A stretch of 64,000 nucleotides of DNA, from contig NC_054756.1 in assembly GCF_018143015.1 (NCBI RefSeq), forward strand, positions 16,452,402 to 16,516,401. The letters run 5' to 3'. The number at the start of each line of letters is the position of its first letter. The first letter of the stretch is position 1. The notes below the pieces were generated by a model that saw nothing but the letters and a program-made list of their open reading frames with translations, did no database searches and was not told the DNA's origin. A program made the position numbers and the translations under genes. Source of the DNA: Lytechinus variegatus. Its lineage: Eukaryota; Echinodermata; Echinoidea; Temnopleuroida; Toxopneustidae. This document shows positions 17,530-29,800 of this stretch, one piece after another.

Positions 17530-19085
17530 CCCCCCCATAGGCGGCGGAAGCGGGGGGACATATCCCCACTAAATTTGAGGTGGGGGACGATCCCCCCTAA
17601 TTTTTTTCTTGATAACCTTTTTTTATGGTCAATTTTGTTTCCTGCGTAGCGCGGAGTTTTTGGTGTTTCATATAAAATTAATATGAAAAGGAAACGTCTC
17701 TCTTGTCTCTATAGTACCTATATCAGCTCCAATTCAGTTGACAATATTGTGATTTCGAACCTTTTTTTCAAAAGTGATTGTGAGCGAATACATATAAAGG
17801 GAATACAATGGAGGAAATTAAAATAATAACCCTGCGCGAAGAGCGGAAGCTAAAGCGTTTCTTCAATTTTTCGCCATTAAGAGGGTCCCGTAAAAAGATA
17901 TTCTCAAATATATATTGAATATTTCCCTTGGAAAGATCAGATTTGATAACAAACAATTTAGCGACAGTGCATAACTCGCAAAACAGATCGAGAAGAAGTG
18001 TATATGCCGGAAGAAAGATATTCCTCCCCGTGCAGAGCAATGAAACTCTAAAATTTCAAAGGGCGGATGTTTCATCAAAATATATCTCTACCCCATCGGC
18101 TCTAATTCAATTGATTTTCTAAGATTATTGAACTTCATTACAAGGAAAATAGTGGGCAAAAAGTCGAGACTTCTGTGATTTAGTGAAATTATATAATTGT
18201 GTGTGTGTATTTTAGTTTTGTCAGAAGTGTATCAATCAGATATGATTATTTACGTCTGGGACCGACCTTTAACGTCACCATCCGAAAGACGCGACCAGGG
18301 CTCGAACCTCGAACCTCTGCATCAATTTGTAACTTCCCCACAGCTTGGATTACAGGCGCACGCCACAACGCCCAGTTGTGGCGTGCCTAATTTCTTTGAC
18401 TTATCCTGAAGCGCTTCATTTTGAATTATAAAGAAACATTCAACATTTCAAACCGAGTGCACAAAATAGGACTGGAGATGAACGTGCAGGGAAGTGACTT
18501 GAAGTTTAATATAAATATTGTACTTTTTTATATGACACGAATTTTATACCTTCTTTTTAAATTAGGAACCTGTTTGCCCCCGAATTATGGTTGTTTAGTA
18601 ATGAGCTGAAAAGCGGGAGAAGTTGACTTTATGGAGGTGACGGCAGAAATTGATATAAAGATTTTACCCGCCTGGAACCGACCCGTCCAGAAGTTGCGCG
18701 ATCAATTAAAAAAAAAAAGATAACTTCATGTACTTCGGCCTAATTTTTACTCTAATTCCATGCTATAAAGTATACATTTGAACTTTGACTGGCAAGAAAC
18801 ACATATAGCTGAGGTGGAAAAATAGGGTTAAAGAAAGGTTGGGGGGATAATTGAAAACTTCAATATTATAATTTAACTGCGCGCGCAGCGCGAAAGCAAA
18901 ATTCATATATTAATTTAGAGCAAGAGGGAAGGAGTTTCTCTTTTGAGAAAAAAAAGAATAAAAAACACAAAGCTACCTTTCTTCCCTTTTCCTTTTCTCC
19001 TCTCCTTTTCCTTTTATTTTTCTTTTTGGGAACGTTTTTGGGAGGGGTTACCGCCCCCACCGCCCCCTGGCTACGCACCTGCCTT
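17530..19085. mobile_element. Old composite element (GGCGGCGGAAGC start)
   Basis: The left part AGGCGGCGGAAGC is followed by GGGGGGACATATCCCC. The right part has CCACCGCCCCCTGG and GCTACGCACCTGCC. The same GGCGGCGGAAGC opening recurs at 62379. The interior is AT-rich with GCGCGAAGAGCGGAAGC and CGCGCAGCGCGAAAGC motifs, and a 7SL-like SINE is nested in it at 18212-18384. The open frames within are not protein-like. Confidence 0.4.
18212..18384 (-). repeat. SINE with 7SL RNA/Alu-like head, copy 2
   Basis: On the minus strand it reads the same head (GGGCGTTGTGGCGTGCGCC), B-box region, CTTTCGGATGGTGAC and GGTCGGTCCC body as copy 1, with only scattered differences. The B-box stretch carries an extra direct 9-bp duplication (GAGGTTCGAGGTTCGAGCCC). 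It ends near GACAAAACTAAAAT, followed by a short CA run. The B box and head are otherwise kept, suggesting fairly recent mobility. Confidence 0.65.
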
Positions 19086-19597
19086 TTTAGTCTCTGATTT
19101 CTTTTCGGTTACCTCTTAAGAAGTGTTCGGCACCGCACCAGCCGCCCCCACCCCCTATATCAGGGTCCCTAAAAGTACCACATTGGACCGGTCCTTCCTC
19201 AGTAACCGTCCCCCTCCCCGACTAGTCTTTTGCCAGCACAAACTGGACCGTTTTGGAGATACGATTTACGATAATTCCATAATTTGTACCCTAATCGCGT
19301 CATGATTTACAATTTACCTTGATTATATTTTCTATTTTAATTGGGGGAACTTGAGAGGAAGCGATAACTTCTGGAATCCATTATTGAATCAGAAAGCTAA
19401 GATTGCGATTCTTCTCTTTCTTATATGTGGTAATATAAGACTACGCTGTGGGATGGGCGAATTATGTTGATCACCGATTGTGCATTGTGTCATCAGATTT
19501 TCATACATGCCATAATTTGCGGACGACAACTACAGTTCCAGGACCAGATTAAACCCAGATGTATTTTACAAGCATTCTGTCATAATATCTCAACAAT
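19086..19597. promoter_or_regulatory. Putative CC2D1 promoter / 5' UTR region
   Basis: This 0.5 kb separates transposon debris from the CC2D1 start codon. An in-frame TAA at 19583-19585 lies 12 nt before the ATG and closes the frame, which supports the chosen start. I see no convincing TATA box or CpG island, so the promoter role rests on position alone. Confidence 0.35.
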
Positions 19598-22500
19598 ATG
19601 TTCGGAAGAGGGAAGAAAAGCAGCGGTCCACCAAAGTCTGATCAAGTTCGAAAGGTACGTACCCTTAATTTAAATGATATCGATCTATACGGTATACCGT
19701 GAGCACAATGTATGCTCAACTTTAGCGATATAGCGAGGTGCAATTCTAATATCGGGTATCACAGAACCGTAAAAAATACACGCTTTGCGCGTGTATAAAA
19801 TTCGCTTGCGCAAATAATAGTAGTTGACTCTGAGCCACCATCCTGCCTGTGGGAGTGTGGAGAATCGACTACAGTGGGACAGGTAGGACTATAGTATTAA
19901 TAGTATCCCAATGGCAATGCTGTATTGAGCACACACTTAAAAAAATCATTAAAATTTCACTTTTGTGACCAAAATGATTAATTTCCATGCATTTGCAATT
20001 CAATTTTCGTTAGTAACATAGTCATAGTCATAGAATAATTTTTTTATTGACCAGACTCTCCAGAGCGCTAAAAATAAATTGAATTTTTGCCTTTTTTGGC
20101 ATATTTTTCTGTATGCCCTCTATTGGTGTAAAGTAAATATGGCAAGAAAATTTTTATTTTTCAAGAGCTCTCTATTTTTATTACTAATTGAAAGAATCAA
20201 ATTTACTTAAGAGCCAAGTTAATATATAATGAAAATCTGTTATGGAAACTGACAGTGTAAAAAAAATCAAGCATTTGTCCAAAAGCATGAGAGAAAATAA
20301 TCCAACATTGTCAACCTTATTTTGCCACACAGATATAGTCATAGAGATGTAACTGAGAACAAGGTTATCTCGTAACCTTGTTCATTGAATGAGTAGCGCT
20401 AATGCAGTTTCGCTTTGGCAGATTTCGAGCAAATTTCCCCACCAGAATTTGTTCACAAATGTTATGGTAAGTTTCTCAGTCACATATTTTCAAGATCAAT
20501 ATGCCCACCGCTTTTCCAAATAACTCGATTGAGAACAGCTGTATTTTCATTTTGACTACTCACTCGTGCAGCCAGACTGCCAGACATTGTCACTGGTTGC
20601 TTGGATTATGGTAGTTGGATTCAATAATGATTAATATTGATATGGACTGAACTAAAGGTAACAACCAAAGATACCTGTGCCACGCCATATTATTAGGTTC
20701 ATTCTCCCCTCTTTTAAATGTACCATGATATCGTCATTAAAAATGTGATAAAAGATTTTACTTTTGATTTGTATTTCACAGCCACAGGCTACTGACATGT
20801 TTGGCATGCCTGACCTTTCAGCCTATGCTGTCAAAGAGGAGTTTGATGTGTCCAACGAGGCATTGGAAGCCGAACTAGCTGCCCTGCTTGAAGAGGAAGA
20901 CGATGCCCCAAAGATGACCAGACAACGTAGACCAGCTCCTGCCCAGCCAACCAAGTCGGGTAAAAGTCAAACTCACTGTGACTATAGATGTATGGCTAAC
21001 AATATATGCAGCCAGTAATAAAAAAGATCCCCATCTACCTCAAACTGCACCATATGCTTTCATTTTATTATCAGCTACGCATAGTACAAACAATAATATT
21101 CATTCTTGTTTAGCTTAAAAATATCAAGGTTTATATCCCTTGCTTAAAATTGTTACTTTGAGAGTGTACACAAGGAGAAAATGAATAGTTTTACTAGGAA
21201 AAAAATGTTTGCCATGAAATGTTCATTTTCCTTGCTGACATCGTGCATCATCCATTTTTCCCGTAGGGAAAAAAAAACCGAACTATATACATTTTTTCTG
21301 CCTGCCCCTCCCCCATACACTGCTGCGCATGGCAGCTCAAGGCATTGTGTGCATCTCACTGGGTGCACCTTGCAGGGGGTGGGGGGGGGGATAGGGGGAT
21401 GCCAAGCAATCAGCATTTTCAAATCCGAAATCTGAGATTTTTCACAAGTTACTCGAATTTTTTTTTTTTGAGGTAATGATGAATGATACAGGTTAGACAA
21501 GTAGAAGGGATACATGTATATAAAACAAATTTACATGTACAATGACTTATTCTCGATACAGGCAAAAACTATTCACACTCAGGAACATCAGTAGAATCCC
21601 TTCTCCCAAAGGGTGTCGTTGCTGTTTCTTCGATTTGAATAGTATCAGCCAGATCCTTGAGAGTCCTATTATATTTGTATACTATTTACATGTAATGTCC
21701 CTATGCTCTTCCATAGAGACTTGAATATTATTCAGGCTCTGGCACAGCAATCCTGCTAGGTACCCATTTAATATTAATAATAATAACCCGCTTTTATATA
21801 GCGCTTAATACATCAGAACAGCGTGTCTAAGCACTTTACCGATATATTATTATCCTCGTCATTGGATTCAATCAGTCATTCTCGCACACAATGTATGCAC
21901 ATCCTCCACTCCCTTGGGAGAATTCCAGTCAGTCGCCAGTGTGGCGCACACAGTACTGGACATTTATCTTGCCTACATGGTAGGTTGAGTGATGGGGCAA
22001 CAGCGTAGTAGGACTCTGGTTGGGTGGGGGGGGGATGGATGGACTAATGGTATATTTTATCCTCTTCTAAAATCAAGAATCCAATATGGGAGATTGTTTC
22101 CATATTTGCAAGAGCCTGCTTTTCCTGAATTTTGCCCCTAACCTTCCTTTGATTGACCGCACAGGCCAATCGACCGTTTACTCAGAGGAACCAAGGTAGT
22201 ATTTCCTAAAGCTAAATATTTGTTAAGTTATAAGATTGAAGAAGGTTTAACGTTGATGGAGAGGTAGGAAGTATTTTCTTGCTCAAGTTGTAGGGAATTT
22301 AGTAGCATATAGTATACAATGTAGAAAGTTAATTTGCTATTACAACACATAGATCCTTGGCAGCTGATCGGATGTATACGCATCACGTGACATTTAGTGG
22401 AATGAGCTATAGCATGCCAAAACATGACATCCATGCAATAGTCGACTATTGCATGCTCCAGTAGGAGCCAGCCGTGCACTAGTCGACTATTGCACACTCC

Positions 22501-23809
22501 AGCAAGAGAGCAGGCAGTTCAAACTCAATAAATGTGCATACCATGGCCTGCGCCTCCACAATAACTGCATGCGCGAAGGCCTACCCGAATCACTGCACTT
22601 CATACACCACGCGCAGATGAAATAATATTCAACAAAATAAAAAGGCTAAAAAGTTAGACCTGATATTCCTAGCCCTATTCCTTCATAGGCCAAATACTTT
22701 TTATAGTTCGATCCATTTTGGTAATAGGTCTAGACGATGTCTTGGAATCGTGTGTTGCATAAAACAACTGTTAAACGTGTTGTCATTCGTGCGACTGTTC
22801 AAATATTACATTCGGTACAACTTGAAGCAATCTATTCAACTCCGCTTTGTGTCGTTGAATAGATTTTTTCAACTTGCACCCTCATGTAATATAAAAAACA
22901 ATCGCACTTGACATTGAATATTTGCATACCGGTATTATTGTTCTCTCTAAGCTGATCCCATGAGGCAGATTGATGCAATGGCCGCACAAGCCCTGAGGGA
23001 CACTGACGATGATCCTGATGATGATGATGAGGATGAGGATCTTCTTCTGGTAAGCTATAAGGATGAAATGCTATTCCATAGTCCTTGGTCCTCTTTCATT
23101 TAGGCTTTCATTGTATCTTTGTCATTATACACCTACCATGGTAACAGGATCTAGCAGCTAATGACAATCAAGGTTTACATGGTAGTTCCCATAATGGTAA
23201 AGATACCTTTATTGTAAAGTCTGTATGCAATAGGTCCACATCCTGTTGCTTATTACCGCAGTTGTTGAATACAGAATATCCTTCATGTAAGTCTGTTACT
23301 ATTATACAACAAGAATTCATGAATATTATGGGAGAGGGTTGAATTTGATGTGTAGGATATTTGTTTACATAATTTTGTTACCATGGAACCTACGGGTTGA
23401 TTTTACCTAAACGCTTCTTGAAAAATTGGAAATGCCTTATAAGGCATTGTCAGAGTGAATAAAGCAAATTATTTTCTGTTTTCATAGAAGACATTAATTC
23501 ATCCATGAAAAAAGACTGTCATGTATGATGTATGATATTTCCTTGGTCCTATACATGCAGGCGGAGCTTGCCGATATCACACAGGAGTCGTCAGAGACCC
23601 TCACCCCTCCCAGCACCCAACAGAAAAGGACCCCTAGTCCTACTCCTAGCCCAAAGATGACAACTAGACCTACTCCACAGCCTAGCCCTGCTTCACAGTC
23701 TGCTCCAGCCCCAGGGCTTAGGCCAGGTCCCTCTAATGTCAATCGGAGTCCTTCACCAGCTCGGAAAGCAGCTCCTAGTCCTGTAGCTCCAAGTCCCGCC
23801 CAAACACAG
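19598..23809 (+). CDS. cc2d1a: CC2D1 exons 1-4: acidic N-terminus and Ser/Pro linker
   Basis: Exon 1 encodes MFGRGKKSSGPPKSDQVRK. Exon 2 gives MFGMPDLSAY and an acidic helix (EALEAELAALLEEEDDAP), matching the ELEAEFLALV region of vertebrate CC2D1A. Exon 3 is an Asp/Glu run (DTDDDPDDDDEDEDLLL), as in the family. Exon 4 opens AELADI and is then an 80-residue Ser/Pro/Thr-rich linker, likely disordered. Residues about 1-194. Confidence 0.9.
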
Positions 23810-26800
23810 GTATTGTATACATACAATCAGCAATTGTAATTCCTGACATACCAAATTTGATCAAATCTTTTTGTTTCATCATATATTTACATTTGAATAA
23901 TTACTTTCCATAATGATTTAAGCTTTATTTGCATTGCCTCTATGACTATAATAAATGTAGATCTACATGTAGATTCATCCTACTGACACATTTTCTTTTC
24001 TTTTTTGAAATTAGGAACCATCTGAGCCAGCAGACATCAACACTGTGCTCCAGCAGCGTGCACAGTCTTATCAGCAGGCCATCGCTGCCGCTGAGGCAGC
24101 GGGTGAGAGTTCAAAGGTCAGGAGGTACAAGCGTCAGCTCAAGACGCTACAAGATATGCTGAGGAAGATAAAGCTGGGTAAACCCATCGATAAGGACGAG
24201 ATTCCCCCTGAGGTTTGTGTACCCAAACCAGCTGCAGATCAGCAACCTCCTCCCCAGGAGAAGCAGCCAGTGCCTGAAGCAGCTCCAGTAGCAGCAGTGT
24301 CTCAACCAATCTCTTCCCCAGCAGTGCAACCAGAGCAACCAGACACTGCCCAAAGCAAGAGTGCAGGTAATGAAGAGTGGAAAGGTGAAAGTGCAATATT
24401 TGGTTCAGGCCTGACAATTTGATAGTTTTTTTTACAAGAGGGCCACTTTCTTTAGAGCACATTTTTGTATTACAGCACACACTGGCAAAATGTGGCCATC
24501 CATCTCAAAACTTCAAGTAAATCACTAGAATGAATGAATTTTGAGATCTGTTTTAAGTTTTGAAAAGCAGATCATAAGCTTGGAAATGATTATTATTATT
24601 TATTCGGCAAATAATATTAAAAATTACATTTCAGTGTAAATAATAAAAAATAAGAAATATCAACCATTGGCACGCTAGGGACAGAAAAAGTTAACTTAAT
24701 TACTTTGGCATAAAGCCTCCTGTCCCAGTTCCAATGGTTGATTTACAATACATATTAATAACTAAACAATAAAATACTCATAGCTTGTCTAAGTTGATCA
24801 ACAATAAATCACACAAATATTTTATTTCCTGAACTAAAAATTTTAGTGAGAGCTTCACAGAATGTGGGGAAACTGCTGTTGGTATTTGGTTTGGAAATAA
24901 CGATGACAAAGAAACCACTCACTTTGGGTTTAATTTTGTAACTTCCAACTCCGACAAAATGGGCAAAATTTGCCTTTCAAATATGTATATATTTCCTATA
25001 CCACAAATCTCTCTTGGCTTATTTTAGAAAAACTTGCTTGGTGACCTATTATTTGTTTTGAGCTGGAGGGTCACAAATGGAAAAGGACCCAAAAACATCC
25101 AAAGCTAGCTAGATTGGCGTTGAGGCCTGGGCCCCGTTGCATAAAAGTTACCATTATGGTAACAGTGCCATCCAATGATATCTTTCATGGAATCCTTGAT
25201 TTTGATTGGCTGATGAGCATTGTTGCCATGGTAAAGGACCCCAAAATATCCAAAGCTAGCTAGATTGGCGTTGAGGCCTGGCCCTAGAAGACCCTAATTA
25301 AATAATGATATTATATACTGTTGTGAATTGAGCAGATGCTGATCAGCTGAAGTTGATAGGTGTGAGGAGAGACCAGTACAAAATGGCTGCACTACTTGCC
25401 AAGAGATCAGGTGACATGAAGACTGCCGCAGAACATCTCAAGGTTTCCAAGGTAAAGATGTGCAGTATATGAATATTGGATTGTGTTGCACTTTTAGATT
25501 TAACCAGCATTTATAAAAGGGACAAGGCATAAAGTAATATGCACTGTTCATGATGTATACATTTATGAGAGTTGAAATCTTTACTCTAATCACAGTTACT
25601 TTGAGAAGTTTCACAAACCAGACTCGTGACCAAAATAACTTTACCTCATTGTTGGTGATGATTTACAGAGAGGAGGGAGTTGATAACACAGCATGGGTTT
25701 GGTAGAGGAGAAAGCAGCATCACCAGCTAATTCATAGGTACATTTACTTTGGACAATTTTGAAAACAAGTAGACGGCGCTTGAAGGATATTTTTTCTCGA
25801 CCTGTTACCTTTTTATTTTCACCCCCAGCAATTTGATCTAGTTATCAAAGCCTTAGAATCAGGTCAGCAGGTTGACCTCAGTGAGATGCCTGGTCCTCCT
25901 TCCCAACCAGCACCAGCAGCTCCTCAGCAAGCTCCAGTTCCACAACCTCGGGCGCCTGCTCCAACAGCTCCTGGTCCCAGTCCATCAGCAGTTCCTGGTC
26001 CCGGTCCATCAGCAGCTCCTGGACCAGGACCCTCAGCAAGCTCCGAGGAGGAGCCACCTACTCCCAAGACGGATCTTGAGGCCATGCTTCAGAGGAGAGG
26101 GGTGTATAAGAGCATGGCTGACAAGGCAAAGGAAGAGAATAACGACTCCAAAACTCGTAGGATTGGTCGCATTGTCAAGGTTCGTAAAGAATCCTAAGTT
26201 GGTTCCTTGACAATTAGATTGTTCTTTGGGCCTGATGTTGCCATCCTAAAATGATGAAAAGTGCCCATGACTGCCACTTAAAAAACAATACTTTTATTTG
26301 TTTTAAAGCACAAGCGAATTAAATATGAAATAACACTATTCTTAAATCTGTCCATGCCACTTAAAAACAATAATTATTATTATTTTCTTTTTAAAGCACA
26401 AGCTAATTAAATATGAAATAACACTATTCTTAAATCTGTCCATGTTGGGAGCTAAAGGGAATGTGTTGGAGGGGAGTCTGTGAATTCGCACAATAAGTCC
26501 AAATCACAAATACATTTGACTGCTATGTCTCCTGACTTGCAAAAATTTCAAATATAAATTTGTGACAAGCGTGTATGCTGTTCCAATTTTACACAATTTT
26601 TTTTGTAAAGTGCATGTCAGCCCCAAACTTGCTCAAAAACATGTTTTCATACATATGTGTAATTCCAATGCAAATTCAAACCTAATGCAAACCTTAATTC
26701 ATAAATGTGTCATTACTTGTTCTTTTGCTGACATAAATTAATTTCATGTTCATGATAATGAGAGAGAAGAAAAGGTCCCTGTAATGTTCAAAGTAAAGTC

Positions 26801-29800
26801 ATTATTATTTCAACACAGCAATACGAGGATGCCATCAGAAAGCAAAAGTTAGGCAAGCCAGTTGATCTGTCCGAGCTGCCTAGCCTTCCAACATTCCCGC
26901 CCTTCCCATCCCAAGCTGGCGGCCAGACTGCCCCATCAGTAGCCCAGGCAGCTGCCCCAGTGGCACCCCCGGCAGCAGCAGCCCCTGTAGTATCAGCTGC
27001 AGCGGGGGCTTGTGCCCCTCCCTCCAGGACTACTGGACAAGCGACCCAACCAGCTGCTTCAAGACCTCCGGCACCTACAAGACAAATGTCAGGTGAGCAT
27101 TACAGGAAACGATATTTTTTTACTAACTAGTGTTATCCCTGTAAGCTACCAAATCCTTGTATATGATTGGCTCAGCGCAAAGTTGATAGCATAAATCAAT
27201 TACTATAAGTTTCATGAAAGCACTCCCTTGTGGAGTAGTCGTTGGTGCATATCAGGAAAGAGTATGCCATAAAGAATTGTATTTTTGAAGTGGCTGAAGA
27301 AATGTAAATTCACTTATCTTAGAAATATATTAAAAGAAAATTCCGTAAAAATTATGTCAATAATATTAACATCAATAGGTATATTTAGCACGACCATTGA
27401 ATGTGTTTACTGTACTCTGTGTAATACTTGGTATCATCAATGTATTATTGCACTGGCTGAAGCTGAGCCACCATGTAGGCATTAATGATCATGCAATAAT
27501 CATGCAATAAAGAAAAGGGATTTACTGAGTTAAAAACTGACAAATCAATGTATTGATGGGTTTATGTGATTCATGCATTTACCAAGCAAGTGGGACTGTG
27601 GAAGATCACAATGCAAAACTTCCCAATTTTCTAGCTTGAATTTGTCTGCCTGATAGTGAGTGAAGACCATACATATTTCGTAATATTTCTACCAGTCTCT
27701 GACAAAAAGTATTTAGCAGTCATTTGCAAAAAAATAAAAAATAAAAAACATACTCCAACTCTGGCCTAGTGGTTAAAAGCTTGTTTGATTAGTTTGAATA
27801 ATGTAAAGATATTTCTTGCTTGCATCCAATGGCTTCTGTTTTTTTTCTTTGTATTGTGCAGCTAAAGAGAACATGTACCAGCGGAATGTAGCCATCTTGA
27901 AAGACAGGATAGCACAGTTTAGAAAGCTAGCATTGGAAGCGAAAAGGAGGGGGGACATATACGAGGCTAAAAGATTACTCAAGATATCTAAGGTACTTCA
28001 TCATATACAAAATGTATTTACAAAATGTTGATGCATTATTGATGATGATCGCAATGATGATAGCGATAATGCTGTTGCTGCTGCTGCTGCTGATGATCTT
28101 CATGATGATAATGATAATGATGATCATCGTCATCTTGATAATGATGGTAAATCAATTGAATAAAGGCTTAGAATATATTTTAGAAGATGCTTTCAAGGAA
28201 AATTATTTGAGAAGTATAGATTGAAATTCTCTGAGAAGAATGCCATCGATATTTGTTATTTTAAGTCCTAATTGTTAAATATCTGAGAGGGATAGGAGTT
28301 TGATGGAAGTTGTGGTCTTTCTTTATGCTGAAGGTACCGGTCCCAGGTAATCTGACATATTACAAATTTTCAGTTTTTGTTAATTGAACAGTATATACCC
28401 CTCCTGTTCCACCACTTTCATCATCATCAGGATAGCTTTCATCATTATTGTACAATGCCTATTTAGCTTGTTGTACATGAGCAAATGGGATGCTGATTGT
28501 CAAAAGTTTGTACCTTTTCAGGGCTTACTGGTTTAAATGCGCATTGCTGCTTCAAATCAGATGTGCGTTTGAGGGATTTTCCTTTTCTCTTTCAATAATT
28601 CTTTAACATAGGAAATATCTATTATTTGTTTTTTCGCAAAATTCTGGGGCGTTGTACAACACGAATAGCGAATATTCTTATTCATGCAATGGTGCGAGAT
28701 TTCGCATTCAGTGAAAAAAAAAAGATTCTCTGTTCAACTTTCCTATATCTCGTTGAATAGAGTTTCTTCTTTTCACCGAATATGAAAACTGGCATCATCC
28801 TAGTCATCTTCACCATCATTGTCCTCGTCTTCATCTACATTATCATCATTATAATTATCATCATCCCCACCATGATGACCATCATCATCATTGCAGCACC
28901 ATTATCATTGATTTCACCGTCATCACAAGCAACAACATTGCCATAACTATCACAATTTAATACTATTCCCCTAGTTTACATCAAAACCATACTTGCCATG
29001 TTTCTGCTCTTTAATGTTTTCATTTTAACTCATTCAAACTCGTCGCAAGACGAGGTCAAACTACCTTGTAGGCTGATGTATCTTTGATGGGAGGGGTTGG
29101 TGATTTGTCCCCTAGGAACAGCTTGTTACTTATTATTGATAATATTGTAATCCATATGTTCAATAACCATTCAAATTTTTATTTAGTCATAACACCATTT
29201 TGTTATTATTATTGGATATATTGCCAATTATCATTTATTTGTATACATTGTATTAATATATTTGTAAATTTGTTGGTAACCATCAAGCACCAAATTTCCT
29301 TTTCATTGGAGAATAAATTCAATTCAAATATTTGTACTTTAGGAAATCGAGCCAATGTTGACTGCTGCTGAAGGAGGCCTGCCTGTAAACCTTGACTCAG
29401 TAAGTGAATAATCATGAAGATGAATCGGTAGAGGTGTTGTAGACAGGACTCCAGAGTCCAGACTGAGAACCTCAAGGCTTAGGGTTCAAATCCCATCCAA
29501 GTACTATTATCTTATATCAAGAAATTTCTTCTTTTTTCAAGCAGACTAGTATTTAAGGATGCTGAAAGTCTTCATCAACCAATGATATGATTCCATATTA
29601 TTTGCAAGACATTTGATATGTACAATTCTTGACGAAATATTTGTGACCCTGTCGTTAAGTTATGTAAAATGTATTTCATTTTATATTGCCAGATTAATTG
29701 GGAACCGCTCTGTCAACCAATATATGCCAGCCATTTTTGTACCATTTTTTTGTTTAACTGTTGAAAGATTTAAAAGATCCTTCACAGTCTGGTTTAGCTT

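Noticed and set aside
28012-28224. Met/Ile/Leu-rich open frame
   Set aside because: Comes from a GATGATGAT/CTGCTG microsatellite in CC2D1 intron 9.
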